Of a DNA stretch of 64,000 nt, positions 17,966-25,980 are shown one piece after another. The stretch is from the NCBI GenBank assembly GCA_002238965.1, contig MPNJ01000005.1:203427-267426 (forward strand). Direction: 5' to 3'. Position 1 is the stretch's first letter; every line of letters starts with the position of its first letter. This DNA is from Nitrospinae bacterium bin107. GTDB taxonomy: Bacteria; UBA8248. The notes under the pieces were generated by a model that was not told the DNA's origin, ran no database searches, and worked only from the letters and a program-made list of their open reading frames with translations. A program made the translations under genes and the position numbers.

Positions 17966-19470
17966 TCTTCCTCCTCCGGCGGGAAGTGCGGGGCGCTCCT
18001 GCCGCGCGTGAAAAAGGGATAAAGCAGAAGAATCGCCGAGGCGATCCACGCGAGCAGGGCGAGGGGGTGCTCGATGAAGGTTTCATAACTCCCGCGCGAT
18101 ATGACGAGCGACTGGCGCACCTTTTCCTCAAAAAGCCTGCCCAGGACGAACGCGAGCACGAGCGGAGCGCCCGGATAGCTCAGCTTGCGCATCATGTAGC
18201 CCAGCAGCCCGAAGACGGCCATGAGCAGGACGTCGGTCGGGTTGTTGCTCACGCTGTAGGCGCCGATTCCGCAGAACAGGAGAATCATGGGCCAGAGGTA
18301 GCGGTAGGGCACGGTGAGCAGGCGCGCCCACATGCCCACCAGCGGCAGGTTGAGCAGCAGAAGCAGCGCGTTTCCGGTGTACATGCTCGTCACCACCCCC
18401 CAGAAGATGGCGGGGTGCTCGGTGATCATGAGGGGGCCGGGCTGCACGCCGTGGGTGAGAAAGGCCGCCGTCAGAACGGCCACCGCAGCGCTCGGGGCGA
18501 TGCCCAGCGTGAGGAGGGGTATCATGCTGCCCGCCGTGGCGGAGTTGTTGGCCGCCTCTGGCCCCGCCACGCCTTCTATCACGCCCGTGCCGAATTTCTC
18601 GGGTCTTTTGGAGATGCGCCGCTCTAAAGAGTAGGAGAGAAAAGGGGGCACGATGGTGCCCATGCCGGGCAGGATCCCCATGAAAAAGCCGACGACGCTG
18701 CCTCGCCCGATGGCCGGTGCGGAGTCGCGCCAATCCTGTCGCGTGGGCCACAACCCCTTGATGCGGCCCTTGAACACTTCCATCTTCTCCTCTTTCTCCA
18801 GGTTGATCAGCACCTCCGAGATGCCGAACAGGCCGATTACCAGGGGCGCGAAGCCCACCCCGTCCATCAGGGTGAAGGTGCCGAAATCATAGCGCGGCGT
18901 GGATTCCACCGGGTCCAGGCCGACCGTGGATAGGAGGAACCCGAGCAGGGCGGACGCCGCGGCGCGCGGACGCGAGCCGCCGCTGAACTGGATGACCAGC
19001 AGGAAGCTCAGGCACAGGAGCGCGACCAGTTCCGGCGGGCCGATCTTCACCGCCATCTCGGCCAGGGCGGGCGCCATGAGCGTGATGCCCAGAACGCCCA
19101 GCGTTCCCGCGATGAACGAGCCCCATGCGCAGATGGCGAGCGCAGGTCCCGCTCGTCCCTGCCGCGCCATCTGGTAGCCGTCCAGGGTGGTTACGACCGA
19201 AGACGCCTCGCCGGGCAGGTTGAGCAGAATCGAGGTGGTCGAGCCGCCGTACATCGCCCCGTAGAACACCCCCGCCATGATGATGATGGCGGCCGTCGGC
19301 TCCATCTTGATGGTGATCGGGAGCAGGAGGGACATGGTGGCGACCGGGCCGAGACCCGGCAGCACCCCGATGGCCGTCCCCACGAAAACACCCATGAAGC
19401 AGGCGAGGAGGTTGTACGGGGCGAGGCTCACCGAGAAGCCGAAATAGAGGTTTGCGAAAAGATCGCCCAT
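17962..19470 (-). CDS. tctA: tripartite tricarboxylate transporter, large permease TctA
   Basis: The 502 aa very hydrophobic protein is the large (about 12-helix) membrane subunit of the TTT transporters, which import di- and tricarboxylates using a periplasmic binding protein. The family hallmark 'GTAIGVLPGLGPVATMSLLL' lies near residue 30, and related glycine-rich repeats follow ('GFFMGILPGMGTIVPPFLSY'). The start overlaps the tctB stop by one base (TGATG), and the stop overlaps the hydrolase start by four, so the operon is tightly coupled. Confidence 0.95.
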   Translation of the reverse strand: MGDLFANLYFGFSVSLAPYNLLACFMGVFVGTAIGVLPGLGPVATMSLLLPITIKMEPTAAIIIMAGVFYGAMYGGSTTSILLNLPGEASSVVTTLDGYQMARQGRAGPALAICAWGSFIAGTLGVLGITLMAPALAEMAVKIGPPELVALLCLSFLLVIQFSGGSRPRAAASALLGFLLSTVGLDPVESTPRYDFGTFTLMDGVGFAPLVIGLFGISEVLINLEKEEKMEVFKGRIKGLWPTRQDWRDSAPAIGRGSVVGFFMGILPGMGTIVPPFLSYSLERRISKRPEKFGTGVIEGVAGPEAANNSATAGSMIPLLTLGIAPSAAVAVLTAAFLTHGVQPGPLMITEHPAIFWGVVTSMYTGNALLLLLNLPLVGMWARLLTVPYRYLWPMILLFCGIGAYSVSNNPTDVLLMAVFGLLGYMMRKLSYPGAPLVLAFVLGRLFEEKVRQSLVISRGSYETFIEHPLALLAWIASAILLLYPFFTRGRSAPHFPPEEEE

Positions 19471-19931
19471 CAGAACCCCAGCAGGCCGCGGGGAAAGTGC
19501 ACGTTCAACAGCTTGACGAAGAGCACGAAGGCCGCCGCCGAAGCCGCCGCCGAGATCAGGAGCCCGCGGAGGAGGGACTGGCGGTCGATCACGAGCCAGC
19601 AGAACGCCATGAAGATGAAAGTCGTGGCGAGGAATCCGGACACTTCGAGCAGGAGCCCGAAGATCGCCGTTCCCGCCATGACGGAGAGAACCCGCCGGTA
19701 TCCGGCGAGCGTGAATACGGCCTCAGGTTCTGTGGACGCCTCATCCTCCGGGTTTTGACGGAGGTATCGCGTCATCAGGTAGACCGATGTGGCCGCAAGG
19801 CCAAAGCATGTCCAGAACGGGAAGAATCCCGGACCGGGCCGGGTGATGCTCCCGAGACCCAGCCGGTGGGCGAACCAGCCCATCAGCAGCGAAACGGCGA
19901 GCAGCGCCGCTGGCGGGGCAATCCTGCGCAC
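19470..19931 (-). CDS. tctB: tripartite tricarboxylate transporter, small permease TctB
   Basis: The 153 aa protein has about four hydrophobic helices and the arrangement usual for TctB: an N-terminal helix followed by 'GLGSITRPGPGFFPFWTCFG', a charged loop near residues 65-75 ('EDEASTEPEAVF') and paired C-terminal helices ending 'VHFPRGLLGF'. It sits between tctC (10 bp away) and tctA (one-base overlap). It is presumed to assemble with TctA in the inner membrane. Confidence 0.92.
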   Translation of the reverse strand: MRRIAPPAALLAVSLLMGWFAHRLGLGSITRPGPGFFPFWTCFGLAATSVYLMTRYLRQNPEDEASTEPEAVFTLAGYRRVLSVMAGTAIFGLLLEVSGFLATTFIFMAFCWLVIDRQSLLRGLLISAAASAAAFVLFVKLLNVHFPRGLLGF

Positions 19932-19941
19932 GGGGGCCGCT

Positions 19942-20910
19942 CTATTTTTTCTTGATGCCGACGGCCTTCATGATCTCCTTGGAAGTCTCGTGGTCCTGGC
20001 GGGCGAGCTTCTTCGCTCCCGCCCCGTCCACGAATTCCACCCGGAAGCCCGCCTTGTTCAGTTTCTTCACCACGGCCGGGTCACCGGCCGTCTTCTGGAG
20101 GGCCGCGGAGAACTTGTCGAGAACCGCCTTGGGTGTTCCCTTCGGCGCCCACAGACCGGCCCACAGACCGATGCTCGCCCGTCCGAGTCCCTTTTCCTTC
20201 AAGGTCGGAATATTGGGGAACTTCGGGTCACGCGCATTGTCCGTGATGGCCAGTCCCACCAGCTTGCCCGCCCGCAGCAGCGCCTGCATCGCGCCGAATC
20301 CGCCCGCGGAGAAGTCCACGTGGCCGCCCAGGGCGGCGTTCCGCGCGGGGCCGGAACCCTTGTAGTGCACCGGCGTGGCTTTCAGGCCCCGTATGGCGAG
20401 AACCGCCGCCATGGTGAGGTATGGCGCGGTCGGCGCCCCGCTCGTGCCGTAGTTCAGTTTACCGGGGTTTTTCTTGATGTAGGCGAGGAGGCCGTCCATG
20501 TCCTTCCACCGCTTGTCGGGCTTGGAAACGATGCCCGTCGCGCCGAAAGCGTACGCGCCGATGTACTCGTAGTCATCCAGCCCGAAGGACAGCGTGCGCA
20601 GGGCCGTTCCCACAGTGAGGGGCGCGGACATGGTGGAGAGTATGGTGTAGCCGTCCGGCTTGGCCTTCTTGACGTAGTTGTAGGCGATGGCGCCGCCTGC
20701 GCCGGGCTTGTTGACGAGCTGGATCGCCCCGCCGAAATTTTTCTGGAGCGCGGGATGGATGATGCGGATCGTGGTGTCTCCCGGCCCTCCCGGCGGGAAG
20801 GAGATGATGAACTGCACGGGATAGCTTGGGTAGTTCGCCGAATGCGCGCTTTGCAGGGGCAGGCAGACAAGCGCGACGACGAACAGGAGAAACAGGGAAC
20901 GACGAGGCAT
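19942..20910 (-). CDS. tctC: tripartite tricarboxylate transporter, substrate-binding protein TctC
   Basis: The 322 aa product has a signal peptide ('LFLLFVVALVCLPLQSAHSA', cleavage likely after AHSA) and the Bug/TctC periplasmic fold: 'YPVQFIISFPPGGPGDTTIR', 'VNKPGAGGAIAYNYV' and 'KPDGYTI'. ATG 20910 is chosen since GGAGG lies 8 nt upstream; 20925 is also in frame. It is the promoter-proximal gene of the transporter operon, as expected for the most abundant component. The ligand, presumably an organic anion, cannot be named. Confidence 0.92.
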   Translation of the reverse strand: MPRRSLFLLFVVALVCLPLQSAHSANYPSYPVQFIISFPPGGPGDTTIRIIHPALQKNFGGAIQLVNKPGAGGAIAYNYVKKAKPDGYTILSTMSAPLTVGTALRTLSFGLDDYEYIGAYAFGATGIVSKPDKRWKDMDGLLAYIKKNPGKLNYGTSGAPTAPYLTMAAVLAIRGLKATPVHYKGSGPARNAALGGHVDFSAGGFGAMQALLRAGKLVGLAITDNARDPKFPNIPTLKEKGLGRASIGLWAGLWAPKGTPKAVLDKFSAALQKTAGDPAVVKKLNKAGFRVEFVDGAGAKKLARQDHETSKEIMKAVGIKKK

Positions 20911-21067
20911 GACGTTTTCCTCCATGCTGCAGGAAATGCGGGGAACCGCTCCGCCCCCGGCATATCTCCCGGCTCAGGATCGAAAAAACCTCTTCACATG
21001 CGGATTGTCTTTAGTTGTCGGGAGTATAGCAAAACGGCGCGCCGCTCGCTATCGGGCGGAATCTGGG

Positions 21068-21166
21068 CCTTGCGGGGCTGTTGAAAAAGTCCCCCCGCCG
21101 GGTAGAGGGGGCTTTGCTTTTTCTTGCCCCCCTGACAAGGGGGGGTAGGGGGGGTTGGTTTTCTAG
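21068..21166. repeat. C/G-run repeat with TTGAAAAAGTCCCCC end
   Basis: This intergenic segment begins CTGTTGAAAAAGTCCCCCC and contains runs AGAGGGGGC, TTGCCCCCCTGACAAGGGGG and GGTAGGGGGGG that can fold on each other. The opening also occurs at 25057-25074. It is probably a non-coding dispersed repeat. No ORF is credible here. Confidence 0.5.
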
Positions 21167-21398
21167 TAGAGAGAGGAGTCCCCTCTTATCCCCCGCCCGC
21201 ATGCCCGCGCAGATTATCGCCGCGCCCGAATCCGAAAAGAAGGATGCGCTCTTCCGGGAACGGGAAAGGTCCGGCCCGGGGAAGCGGATATCATTGCAAT
21301 TGGCCCGGGAAAAGTTGATATTGGGCCGCTTGCAATTTTTTTAGTCCGGCCAGGGTGGCGAGGCGCGCATGCCGGCCGATAGCGGAAAGGAGTCCGAG

Positions 21399-22343
21399 AT
21401 GAACGCTTCTTCGAATGATGGCGGGAAATGCCTGGCGTGGGCGGATTTTCCGGAAGGGTTCACCCCCTTTTTCCTCGACCCGACGGGGGTGCGGCTGGAC
21501 GCGAAGGAACTCTCTCCGGGAGTGTACGCGCTTCTCTCCTCCGTACCCAACGTGGACAACGCCGGCTTCGTCGTGGGCGAGAGGGACGTGCTGGTGGTCG
21601 ACTCCCACATCAACCCGGCCATGGGGCGCCAGATTCTGGAGCGGGTGCGCGAAGTGACCGACAAACCCATCCGCTACCTCGTCAACTCCAACTACCACGG
21701 GGACCACACCTTCGGGAACTGCGCGTTTCCGGCCGAGACGGTGATCATCCAGCACCGCCGGACGGCGGACCTCGTTCCCTTTCACGAGGAAGAGCGGCGC
21801 TTCATGCTGCCTTGCGTGGGGAACGACCCGAAGATTCTGGAGGAGGTGGAGTTGCGCAGCGCCGACGTCGTCTTCGACGACTACCTGCGGATCGACCTCG
21901 GAGGAAAGGTGGTGGAGCTGCACTATTTCGGCCCGGCGAACACCCCCGGCGACACCATCACCTACGTTCCCGAGGCGAAGGCCGCCTGGACGGGCAACAT
22001 GACGGGCGGAAACCTCATCATTCCCCTGGAGAGCGACGCGCCGACCTATATGAACTCGATCGCGCGCCTCGCGCAGACCCTCGAGGTCGAAACCCTCATA
22101 CCCGCCCATAATCCCATGTCGGGGCCGGAGCTCCTGGGCGGGTACATGCAATACCTGAGCGACGTGACCCAGGCCGTACGGGGAGCCGTCGGCGCCGGAT
22201 GGACGCTCGCCGAGGCGATGGAGCGGATCCCGCTCGACCTCGACAGGCCCTACGCCCCGCCTGCGGATCACCCGCGGTTCGATTTCTTCCAGGACCTGCA
22301 CAGCTACGCCGTGATGAAGACCTACCAGTCCCTTTCGGGATAA
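21399..22343 (+). CDS. metallo-beta-lactamase-fold hydrolase
   Basis: The 314 aa protein has 'VLVVDSHINPAMGRQIL', the zinc motif 'NSNYHGDHTFGN', 'HYFGPANTPGDTITYVPEA' and 'LIPAHNPMSG', placing it in the MBL-fold family closest to the glyoxalase-II-like/B-class hydrolases. Start 21399 is preferred: AAAGGAG ends 6 nt before it; 21369 is in frame but lacks a site. No signal peptide is seen, so a cytosolic hydrolase is more likely than an antibiotic-degrading enzyme. It is unrelated in detail to the hydrolase of the tct operon and stands alone between repeats. Confidence 0.87.
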   Translation: MNASSNDGGKCLAWADFPEGFTPFFLDPTGVRLDAKELSPGVYALLSSVPNVDNAGFVVGERDVLVVDSHINPAMGRQILERVREVTDKPIRYLVNSNYHGDHTFGNCAFPAETVIIQHRRTADLVPFHEEERRFMLPCVGNDPKILEEVELRSADVVFDDYLRIDLGGKVVELHYFGPANTPGDTITYVPEAKAAWTGNMTGGNLIIPLESDAPTYMNSIARLAQTLEVETLIPAHNPMSGPELLGGYMQYLSDVTQAVRGAVGAGWTLAEAMERIPLDLDRPYAPPADHPRFDFFQDLHSYAVMKTYQSLSG

Positions 22344-22443
22344 CGGGCGACCGCGCCTTGCTTCGCGATTGCCGTTATTCCGGCATACGACGGTAATAAG
22401 AAATCACTCCCCCCTTGAGGGTCCTTGCTGACCGACGAGAAAG

Positions 22444-22640
22444 AAATTCACTCCCCCTTTGAGGGGGAGTCGAAGAGCTGAGGGTGTAAGCCCGAAAGTG
22501 ATTCGGTGGGGGGTATAATTCGGACTGACGGAAAAACGCATTTTACCCCCCACCGATTCAGCCTTCGCACAAACCGCTCGGCTTCATCGTTGGGCTTTTC
22601 CCTCAGGAAGCCCGACCCCCTCGAGGGGGAGTGAATTTCC
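22444..22640. repeat. large imperfect inverted repeat (MITE-like)
   Basis: The left arm (about 22444-22520) begins GAAATTCACTCCCCC and ends CGGTGGGGGGTATAAT. The right arm (22541-22640) read on the other strand begins AAATTCACTCCCCC and ends CGGTGGGGGGTAAAAT. About 20 bp separate the arms. Each arm also holds a small palindrome around CCCCCT-GAGGGGG. No transposase ORF lies inside. Partial versions of the end sequence recur at 22407-22420 and 22665-22680. Confidence 0.65.
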
Positions 22641-22790
22641 TTGCTTCAGGGTTGCAATGACACTCAAGGGGGAAGTGAATTACAAGTGCGTCTCGTTTCA
22701 ATCCGGGGTTCCGCAGGGGAGGCTCGCGAGCCGCCCGCGCGAGGCGGCGACCGGTACAGTCGATGGCGTACTCCTCACCGCCGCTTCCCT

Positions 22791-23231
22791 CTATCCTTCC
22801 AGATACTCCCTCAGATTATCGAGGCACTCGTCCCAGCCTCCCTGGTGCTCGTCGCGCATGTTCTCGTCCGGGAATCCCTCGTGTGTAAGTACGACGGCGG
22901 TCTCATCACCCTCATCATAAAAATCGATGCTCACCCGGGTTTCGGGGTAATCCCAATCGCCCCGCTCCCAGCGGAAGGTGAATACGAGCCGTTCGGGCGG
23001 CCTTATCTCGACGAACGCGCCGTTCAGGTAGAACGACTCACCCTCATCGGTGCGCATCTCGACGCGGTATTTCCCGCCGACTCTCAAGTCCATCTCGGCG
23101 CTGGGCACGGTGTGGCCCTCCGTTCCCCACCATTGCTTTAGGGCGTCCGCCTGCGTCCATGCGGCGAATACTCTCTCCCTCGGGGCCTGGAAGGTTCGTT
23201 TGATGAGAAGGGTCATTTTTGTTTCGAGCAT
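22791..23231 (-). CDS. SRPBCC/AHSA1-domain protein
   Basis: The 146 aa single-domain protein shows the AHSA1-type START-fold pattern: 'RTFQAPRERVFAAWTQADAL', 'WWGTEGHTVPSAEMDLRVGG', 'ERLVFTFRWE' and 'GWDECLDNLREYLEG'. Such proteins bind small hydrophobic ligands. It follows the ArsR-type regulator gene by 2 bp, the arrangement in which the regulator and the SRPBCC protein respond to the same stimulus. ATG 23231 has a GGAG 9 nt upstream; 23216 is an alternative. Confidence 0.88.
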   Translation of the reverse strand: MLETKMTLLIKRTFQAPRERVFAAWTQADALKQWWGTEGHTVPSAEMDLRVGGKYRVEMRTDEGESFYLNGAFVEIRPPERLVFTFRWERGDWDYPETRVSIDFYDEGDETAVVLTHEGFPDENMRDEHQGGWDECLDNLREYLEG

Positions 23232-23233
23232 GT

Positions 23234-23569
23234 CTAAGTCTCCGTGTCAGTTGTTTCATCGAGATAGCGGGCGAGGGCGTCGAATCCCTCCTCCCAGAAT
23301 CGCTGGTGGAAATCGAGCCATTCGGACGCTTCCTTCATCGCTTCGGCCTTGAGGCTCAGGCGGTGGACGCGGCCTCTCTTTTCCCTGCGGATCAGGCCGG
23401 CACGCTCCAGCACGCGCAGGTGTTTCGAGATCGCCGGCAGGGAAATATCGAATGGCGCGGCGAGGCTGGTGACCGTGGCCTCTCCCCGCGAGAGGCGCGA
23501 CAGCATGGCCCGCCTCGTGGGGTCGGAAAGCGCGGAAAAAGTGGCGTCGAGTCCGGCTCCTTCTTTCAT
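23234..23569 (-). CDS. ArsR-family transcriptional regulator
   Basis: The 111 aa winged-helix protein contains 'FSALSDPTRRAMLSRLSRG', the recognition region 'FDISLPAISKHLRVLERAGL' and 'RREKRGRVHRLSL'. There is no Cys-rich metal box, so it belongs to the non-metal ArsR subgroup usually paired with SRPBCC proteins, as here. The palindromes TTAACCATTTGGTTAA at 24970-24985 and the related one at 24334-24347 are good candidates for its operators, since they precede the two neighbouring same-strand units; this is inference. Confidence 0.9.
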   Translation of the reverse strand: MKEGAGLDATFSALSDPTRRAMLSRLSRGEATVTSLAAPFDISLPAISKHLRVLERAGLIRREKRGRVHRLSLKAEAMKEASEWLDFHQRFWEEGFDALARYLDETTDTET

Positions 23570-23601
23570 GGGTTACAACGTCTCCTTCCTCGGGGTTGGC
23601 G

Positions 23602-23627
23602 GTAGGGACAGGCCCCCGTGCCTGTCC
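23602..23627. repeat. dispersed GTAGGGrC palindrome (unit 2)
   Basis: GTAGGGACAGGC is followed by CCCCGT and GCCTGTCC, forming an eight-base stem GGACAGGC/GCCTGTCC. It lies just upstream of the ArsR-type gene. It is the same element as at 34091, 34769 and elsewhere. Confidence 0.65.
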
Positions 23628-23769
23628 GATGCCGGTGAATACGCTGGACGGGCGGCCACGGGGCGCCATTCGAGGGGGTTGCAGGAGTTGGTTTTCAAGC
23701 CGAGAGGGGCGTACCCTCTCCCCCCTGTAAAGCGGCTTTTTCAACCCTCCCTCCTCAGCCGGATTGAAT

Positions 23770-24288
23770 CTAAAACGCCCAGCCGAACCCGGTAATATGT
23801 CCCCGGAGGTAGCAGATCTGCCCGCAATGCTGGTGGTAGTCGGAGGCTACCCTTCCGAGGTACTCTCCCGTCTTGGCGGCGTTGCCCCCGATGTCCGTCA
23901 TTTCCTTTTCGAGGTCCTCCGCCGAAAGTGATTCCAGCACAGACGTCGTGCGTTCCCGTACGGCGTTGGCGTAACCGATCAGGTCTTGTTTCGTGAATTT
24001 GAGGCCCATCACCTGCTCGAGCGAATCGCCGAATCCGATCTGCATCGGCTCGGACGCCATGTCGAATTTCTCGTGCCATTTCCCGGCGGTCCAGACCTGC
24101 TCTTCACCGGCCACCGCCGCCAAGGCGCAATCCTCGACCCTCGTCTTGTGCCACATCAGCCAGCCGATAGGGTTATCCTGGTCGCTTGGCTGTTTCTTGA
24201 GGTCCGCATCATCGAGGCCCTTCAGCGCCCGTTTCACGAGTCCGTCGCTCATCTCGAAGGTGAAGGCGATCATTTGCGCTCCGTTCAT
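23770..24288 (-). CDS. DinB-family (YfiT-like) protein
   Basis: The 172 aa protein has the DinB four-helix pattern with metal-binding His residues in 'IGWLMWHKTRVEDCALAAV' and 'VASDYHQHCGQICYLRG'. Related proteins are thiol-dependent transferases or of unknown function. An AGGAG site lies upstream of the ATG. The region before it resembles that before the 44 aa ORF at 24793-24927 over some 60 bp, including the ACCATTTGGTT core, so both probably share the ArsR-type control. Confidence 0.85.
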   Translation of the reverse strand: MNGAQMIAFTFEMSDGLVKRALKGLDDADLKKQPSDQDNPIGWLMWHKTRVEDCALAAVAGEEQVWTAGKWHEKFDMASEPMQIGFGDSLEQVMGLKFTKQDLIGYANAVRERTTSVLESLSAEDLEKEMTDIGGNAAKTGEYLGRVASDYHQHCGQICYLRGHITGFGWAF

Positions 24289-24333
24289 GGAAAGCTCCTG
24301 TCGTTGAGTAATGCGTGAAATAATTTAGTGAAT

Positions 24334-24347
24334 GACCATTTGGTTCG
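24334..24347. promoter_or_regulatory. candidate ArsR-type operator, degenerate copy
   Basis: GACCATTTGGTTCG shares the core ACCATTTGGTT with the perfect palindrome at 24970-24985 and lies 46 bp upstream of the DinB gene start. The second half-site is weaker (GGTTCG rather than GGTTAA). Confidence 0.45.
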
Positions 24348-24379
24348 CTTTATGTCTCCCGGATACTGATGTCAGCTTG

Positions 24380-24793
24380 TCAGATGAATTTCTCTTCGCG
24401 GTGGATGAAGCCGATGCAAAGGCCGAAGACGCCGAATTGCAGCGCGAGATAGAGCGTTTCCATAAAGACAAACGCAGACGCGCCCGGCACCTCCTGCTTG
24501 GCGACGAAGGCGAGCACGTGTGAAGTCCAGAAGAAGGCGCCCGCGATGAGAGCGAACTTGACCCCTCGCTGGTAACTGCTTCCCCCGGCCTTCAGCATCG
24601 GAAACAGGACGCAGAGCAGAACCCCCTGAAGCACGATGGTGAGCAAACCGAGGAGAAAGTTCGGCTCCCCCTCGAAGTAGCCGAACGATTCGTATCTCTC
24701 CTTGAAAAGGAGCACATGCCAGCCCACGGCGAGCGAGAACGTGCAGATCGTGTAGGCGGCGGCGCCCGATATCAGCTTCTTTGCGGTCATCAT
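24380..24793 (-). CDS. small integral membrane protein, function unknown
   Basis: The 137 aa product has about four hydrophobic helices ('ISGAAAYTICTFSLAVGWHV', 'LLGLLTIVLQGVLLCVLFPM', 'FALIAGAFFWTSHVLAFVA' and a C-terminal segment ending 'CIGFIHREEKFI'). I do not recognise the family with certainty. ATG 24793 overlaps the TGA of the preceding 44 aa ORF (TGATG), suggesting coupled translation; GTG 24796 and ATG 24790 are alternatives. It lies within the ArsR/SRPBCC/DinB neighbourhood, downstream of the perfect operator-like palindrome. Confidence 0.7.
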   Translation of the reverse strand: MMTAKKLISGAAAYTICTFSLAVGWHVLLFKERYESFGYFEGEPNFLLGLLTIVLQGVLLCVLFPMLKAGGSSYQRGVKFALIAGAFFWTSHVLAFVAKQEVPGASAFVFMETLYLALQFGVFGLCIGFIHREEKFI

Positions 24794-24927
24794 CACGCCC
24801 CCGCTGTCGTTTGCATGGGAGATGCCTCGTCCGCTTGAGAAGCGGCGGAAGGCGGCCTGCTCGCCGGCTGGTCTCCCGCAACGGTGGTTCGGCCCAGGAT
24901 GCCGGAAATGATTCTTGCGCCGTTCAT
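24793..24927 (-). CDS. 44 aa ORF, possibly a DinB 5' remnant acting as leader
   Basis: A short frame begins 'MNGARIISGILG' after AGGAG at ideal spacing and ends at a TGA overlapping the membrane-protein start. Its leader and first codons closely match those of the DinB gene, which begins 'MNGAQMIAF'. After about ten codons the similarity is lost, and the rest is low-complexity and unlike any domain. It may be a decayed duplicate of the DinB start that now supplies translation initiation for the downstream gene. Whether the peptide matters is unknown. Confidence 0.45.
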   Translation of the reverse strand: MNGARIISGILGRTTVAGDQPASRPPSAASQADEASPMQTTAGA

Positions 24928-24969
24928 GGGAAACTCCTGTGATGAAGTTGTCATGAAATCATTTAATGA

Positions 24970-24985
24970 TTAACCATTTGGTTAA
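24970..24985. promoter_or_regulatory. palindromic operator TTAACCATTTGGTTAA
   Basis: Arms TTAACC and GGTTAA flank a 4 bp centre. It lies 43 bp upstream of the 44 aa ORF in an AT-rich promoter-like patch. Non-metal ArsR regulators typically bind palindromes of this kind; assignment to the ArsR gene at 23234 is inference. Confidence 0.6.
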
Positions 24986-25053
24986 CTATATAGCTTTCCG
25001 TTCTTTCGGTCAACATGCAGCCTGGCCTGTATTTGCGATTGTTCGCCTGGTCG

Positions 25054-25187
25054 GGGTTGTTGAAAAAGTCCCCCAAAGTGGCTGTTGTCCCCTCAAAACG
25101 AGAGTATCCGCCGGAATGACGACGGTGATCGATTCCGCCCGATTAGGAAGAAATCGACTGAGCGAGAAGGGGGTGTTCCAACAACCC
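25054..25187. repeat. 134 bp element bounded by GGGTTGTTG inverted repeats
   Basis: GGGTTGTTG at 25054-25062 is mirrored by CAACAACCC at 25179-25187. The left end continues AAAAAGTCCCCC as in the repeat at 21068. The interior has no credible gene. It looks like a small non-autonomous repeat. Confidence 0.5.
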
Positions 25188-25266
25188 GCCTTGTCGGAGA
25201 GCGGGTTATGGGCCATGCTTGCGTGGCGTTCGCCTCGCCGCCCGAGGACCGAGACGGGTTGAGTTC

Positions 25267-25980
25267 ATGAAATCGTTTCTCTTGAGGCCCCTGGCCTGGA
25301 TGGTCGCGGCCCTGCTGCTGCCCGCCTGCTGGGGGGCGGCGCTTTCTTTCGGCAAGACTCTCCCGGCCGCTTTTTTCGCAAGCGGCGGCTCGTATCTGCT
25401 TGCGCCCGAGGGCTGGGCGTTCATTATCGGAGCCTGCGCATACGCCGTCTGGCATCGTCTGGCGCCGCCCGAGTTTCTCTACGCCTTCGTGCACGAGTGC
25501 ACGCACCTGGCCTTCGCCCTGCTCACGGGCAAGAAGGTGAGTTCCTTTGAAGTCAATCAGGGGAGCGGCAAGGTGGGCTTGAGCGGTACGAATACCCTCA
25601 TCACCCTGGCGCCCTATTTCTTCCCGCTGCCCACGGTCGCCGTCCTGATTCTGGGCGCGCTGTTGGACTGGGCTTTCGGATACCCGCAGATCGGCTGGGC
25701 TGCGGCGTTTCTCTCAGGGTTAACACTGTGCCTGCACGTGCTCATGACGCTGCGCGCGCTCGGCGCGTCACAGCCCGACATCGCCCGTGGCGGGCGGGTT
25801 TTCTCCTGGGCCTTTATTTTTTTCTTCGGACTTGTCTTTATCGGCGGCGCTGCGCTCGTCTCGGCGGGAGGTTGGGGGGTGGCGGCTTTATACGGCTTGT
25901 CGATCTGGCGCGAAAGCCTGGATGCGTATGCGCTTCTGTTCGGCCTGGTGGAGTATATCGCATGGAGTATCGGCTCTTGA
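25267..25980 (+). CDS. M50-like integral membrane metallopeptidase-like protein
   Basis: The 237 aa protein has about six hydrophobic segments and an HExxH motif, 'FLYAFVHECTHLAFALLTGK' near residue 80, at the edge of a helix, as in site-2-type M50 peptidases. 'TLITLAPYFFPLPT' follows. I do not see the usual second metal motif (NxxPxxxxDG); 'LLDWAFGYP' may stand in its place, so activity is uncertain. Start at 25267 precedes a plausible membrane-insertion helix; the ribosome-binding site is weak. The next gene, a lipoprotein, starts 19 bp before this one ends, so they are probably cotranslated. Confidence 0.65.
   Translation: MKSFLLRPLAWMVAALLLPACWGAALSFGKTLPAAFFASGGSYLLAPEGWAFIIGACAYAVWHRLAPPEFLYAFVHECTHLAFALLTGKKVSSFEVNQGSGKVGLSGTNTLITLAPYFFPLPTVAVLILGALLDWAFGYPQIGWAAAFLSGLTLCLHVLMTLRALGASQPDIARGGRVFSWAFIFFFGLVFIGGAALVSAGGWGVAALYGLSIWRESLDAYALLFGLVEYIAWSIGS

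Noticed and set aside
21399..22343. Metallo-beta-lactamase protein as an antibiotic-resistance gene
   Set aside because: No signal peptide and closest in pattern to general MBL-fold hydrolases; resistance is unsupported.
22400..22690. CRISPR-like array from repeated CACTCCCCC motifs
   Set aside because: Repeats are few, palindromic, unevenly spaced and in both orientations, with no spacers or cas genes.
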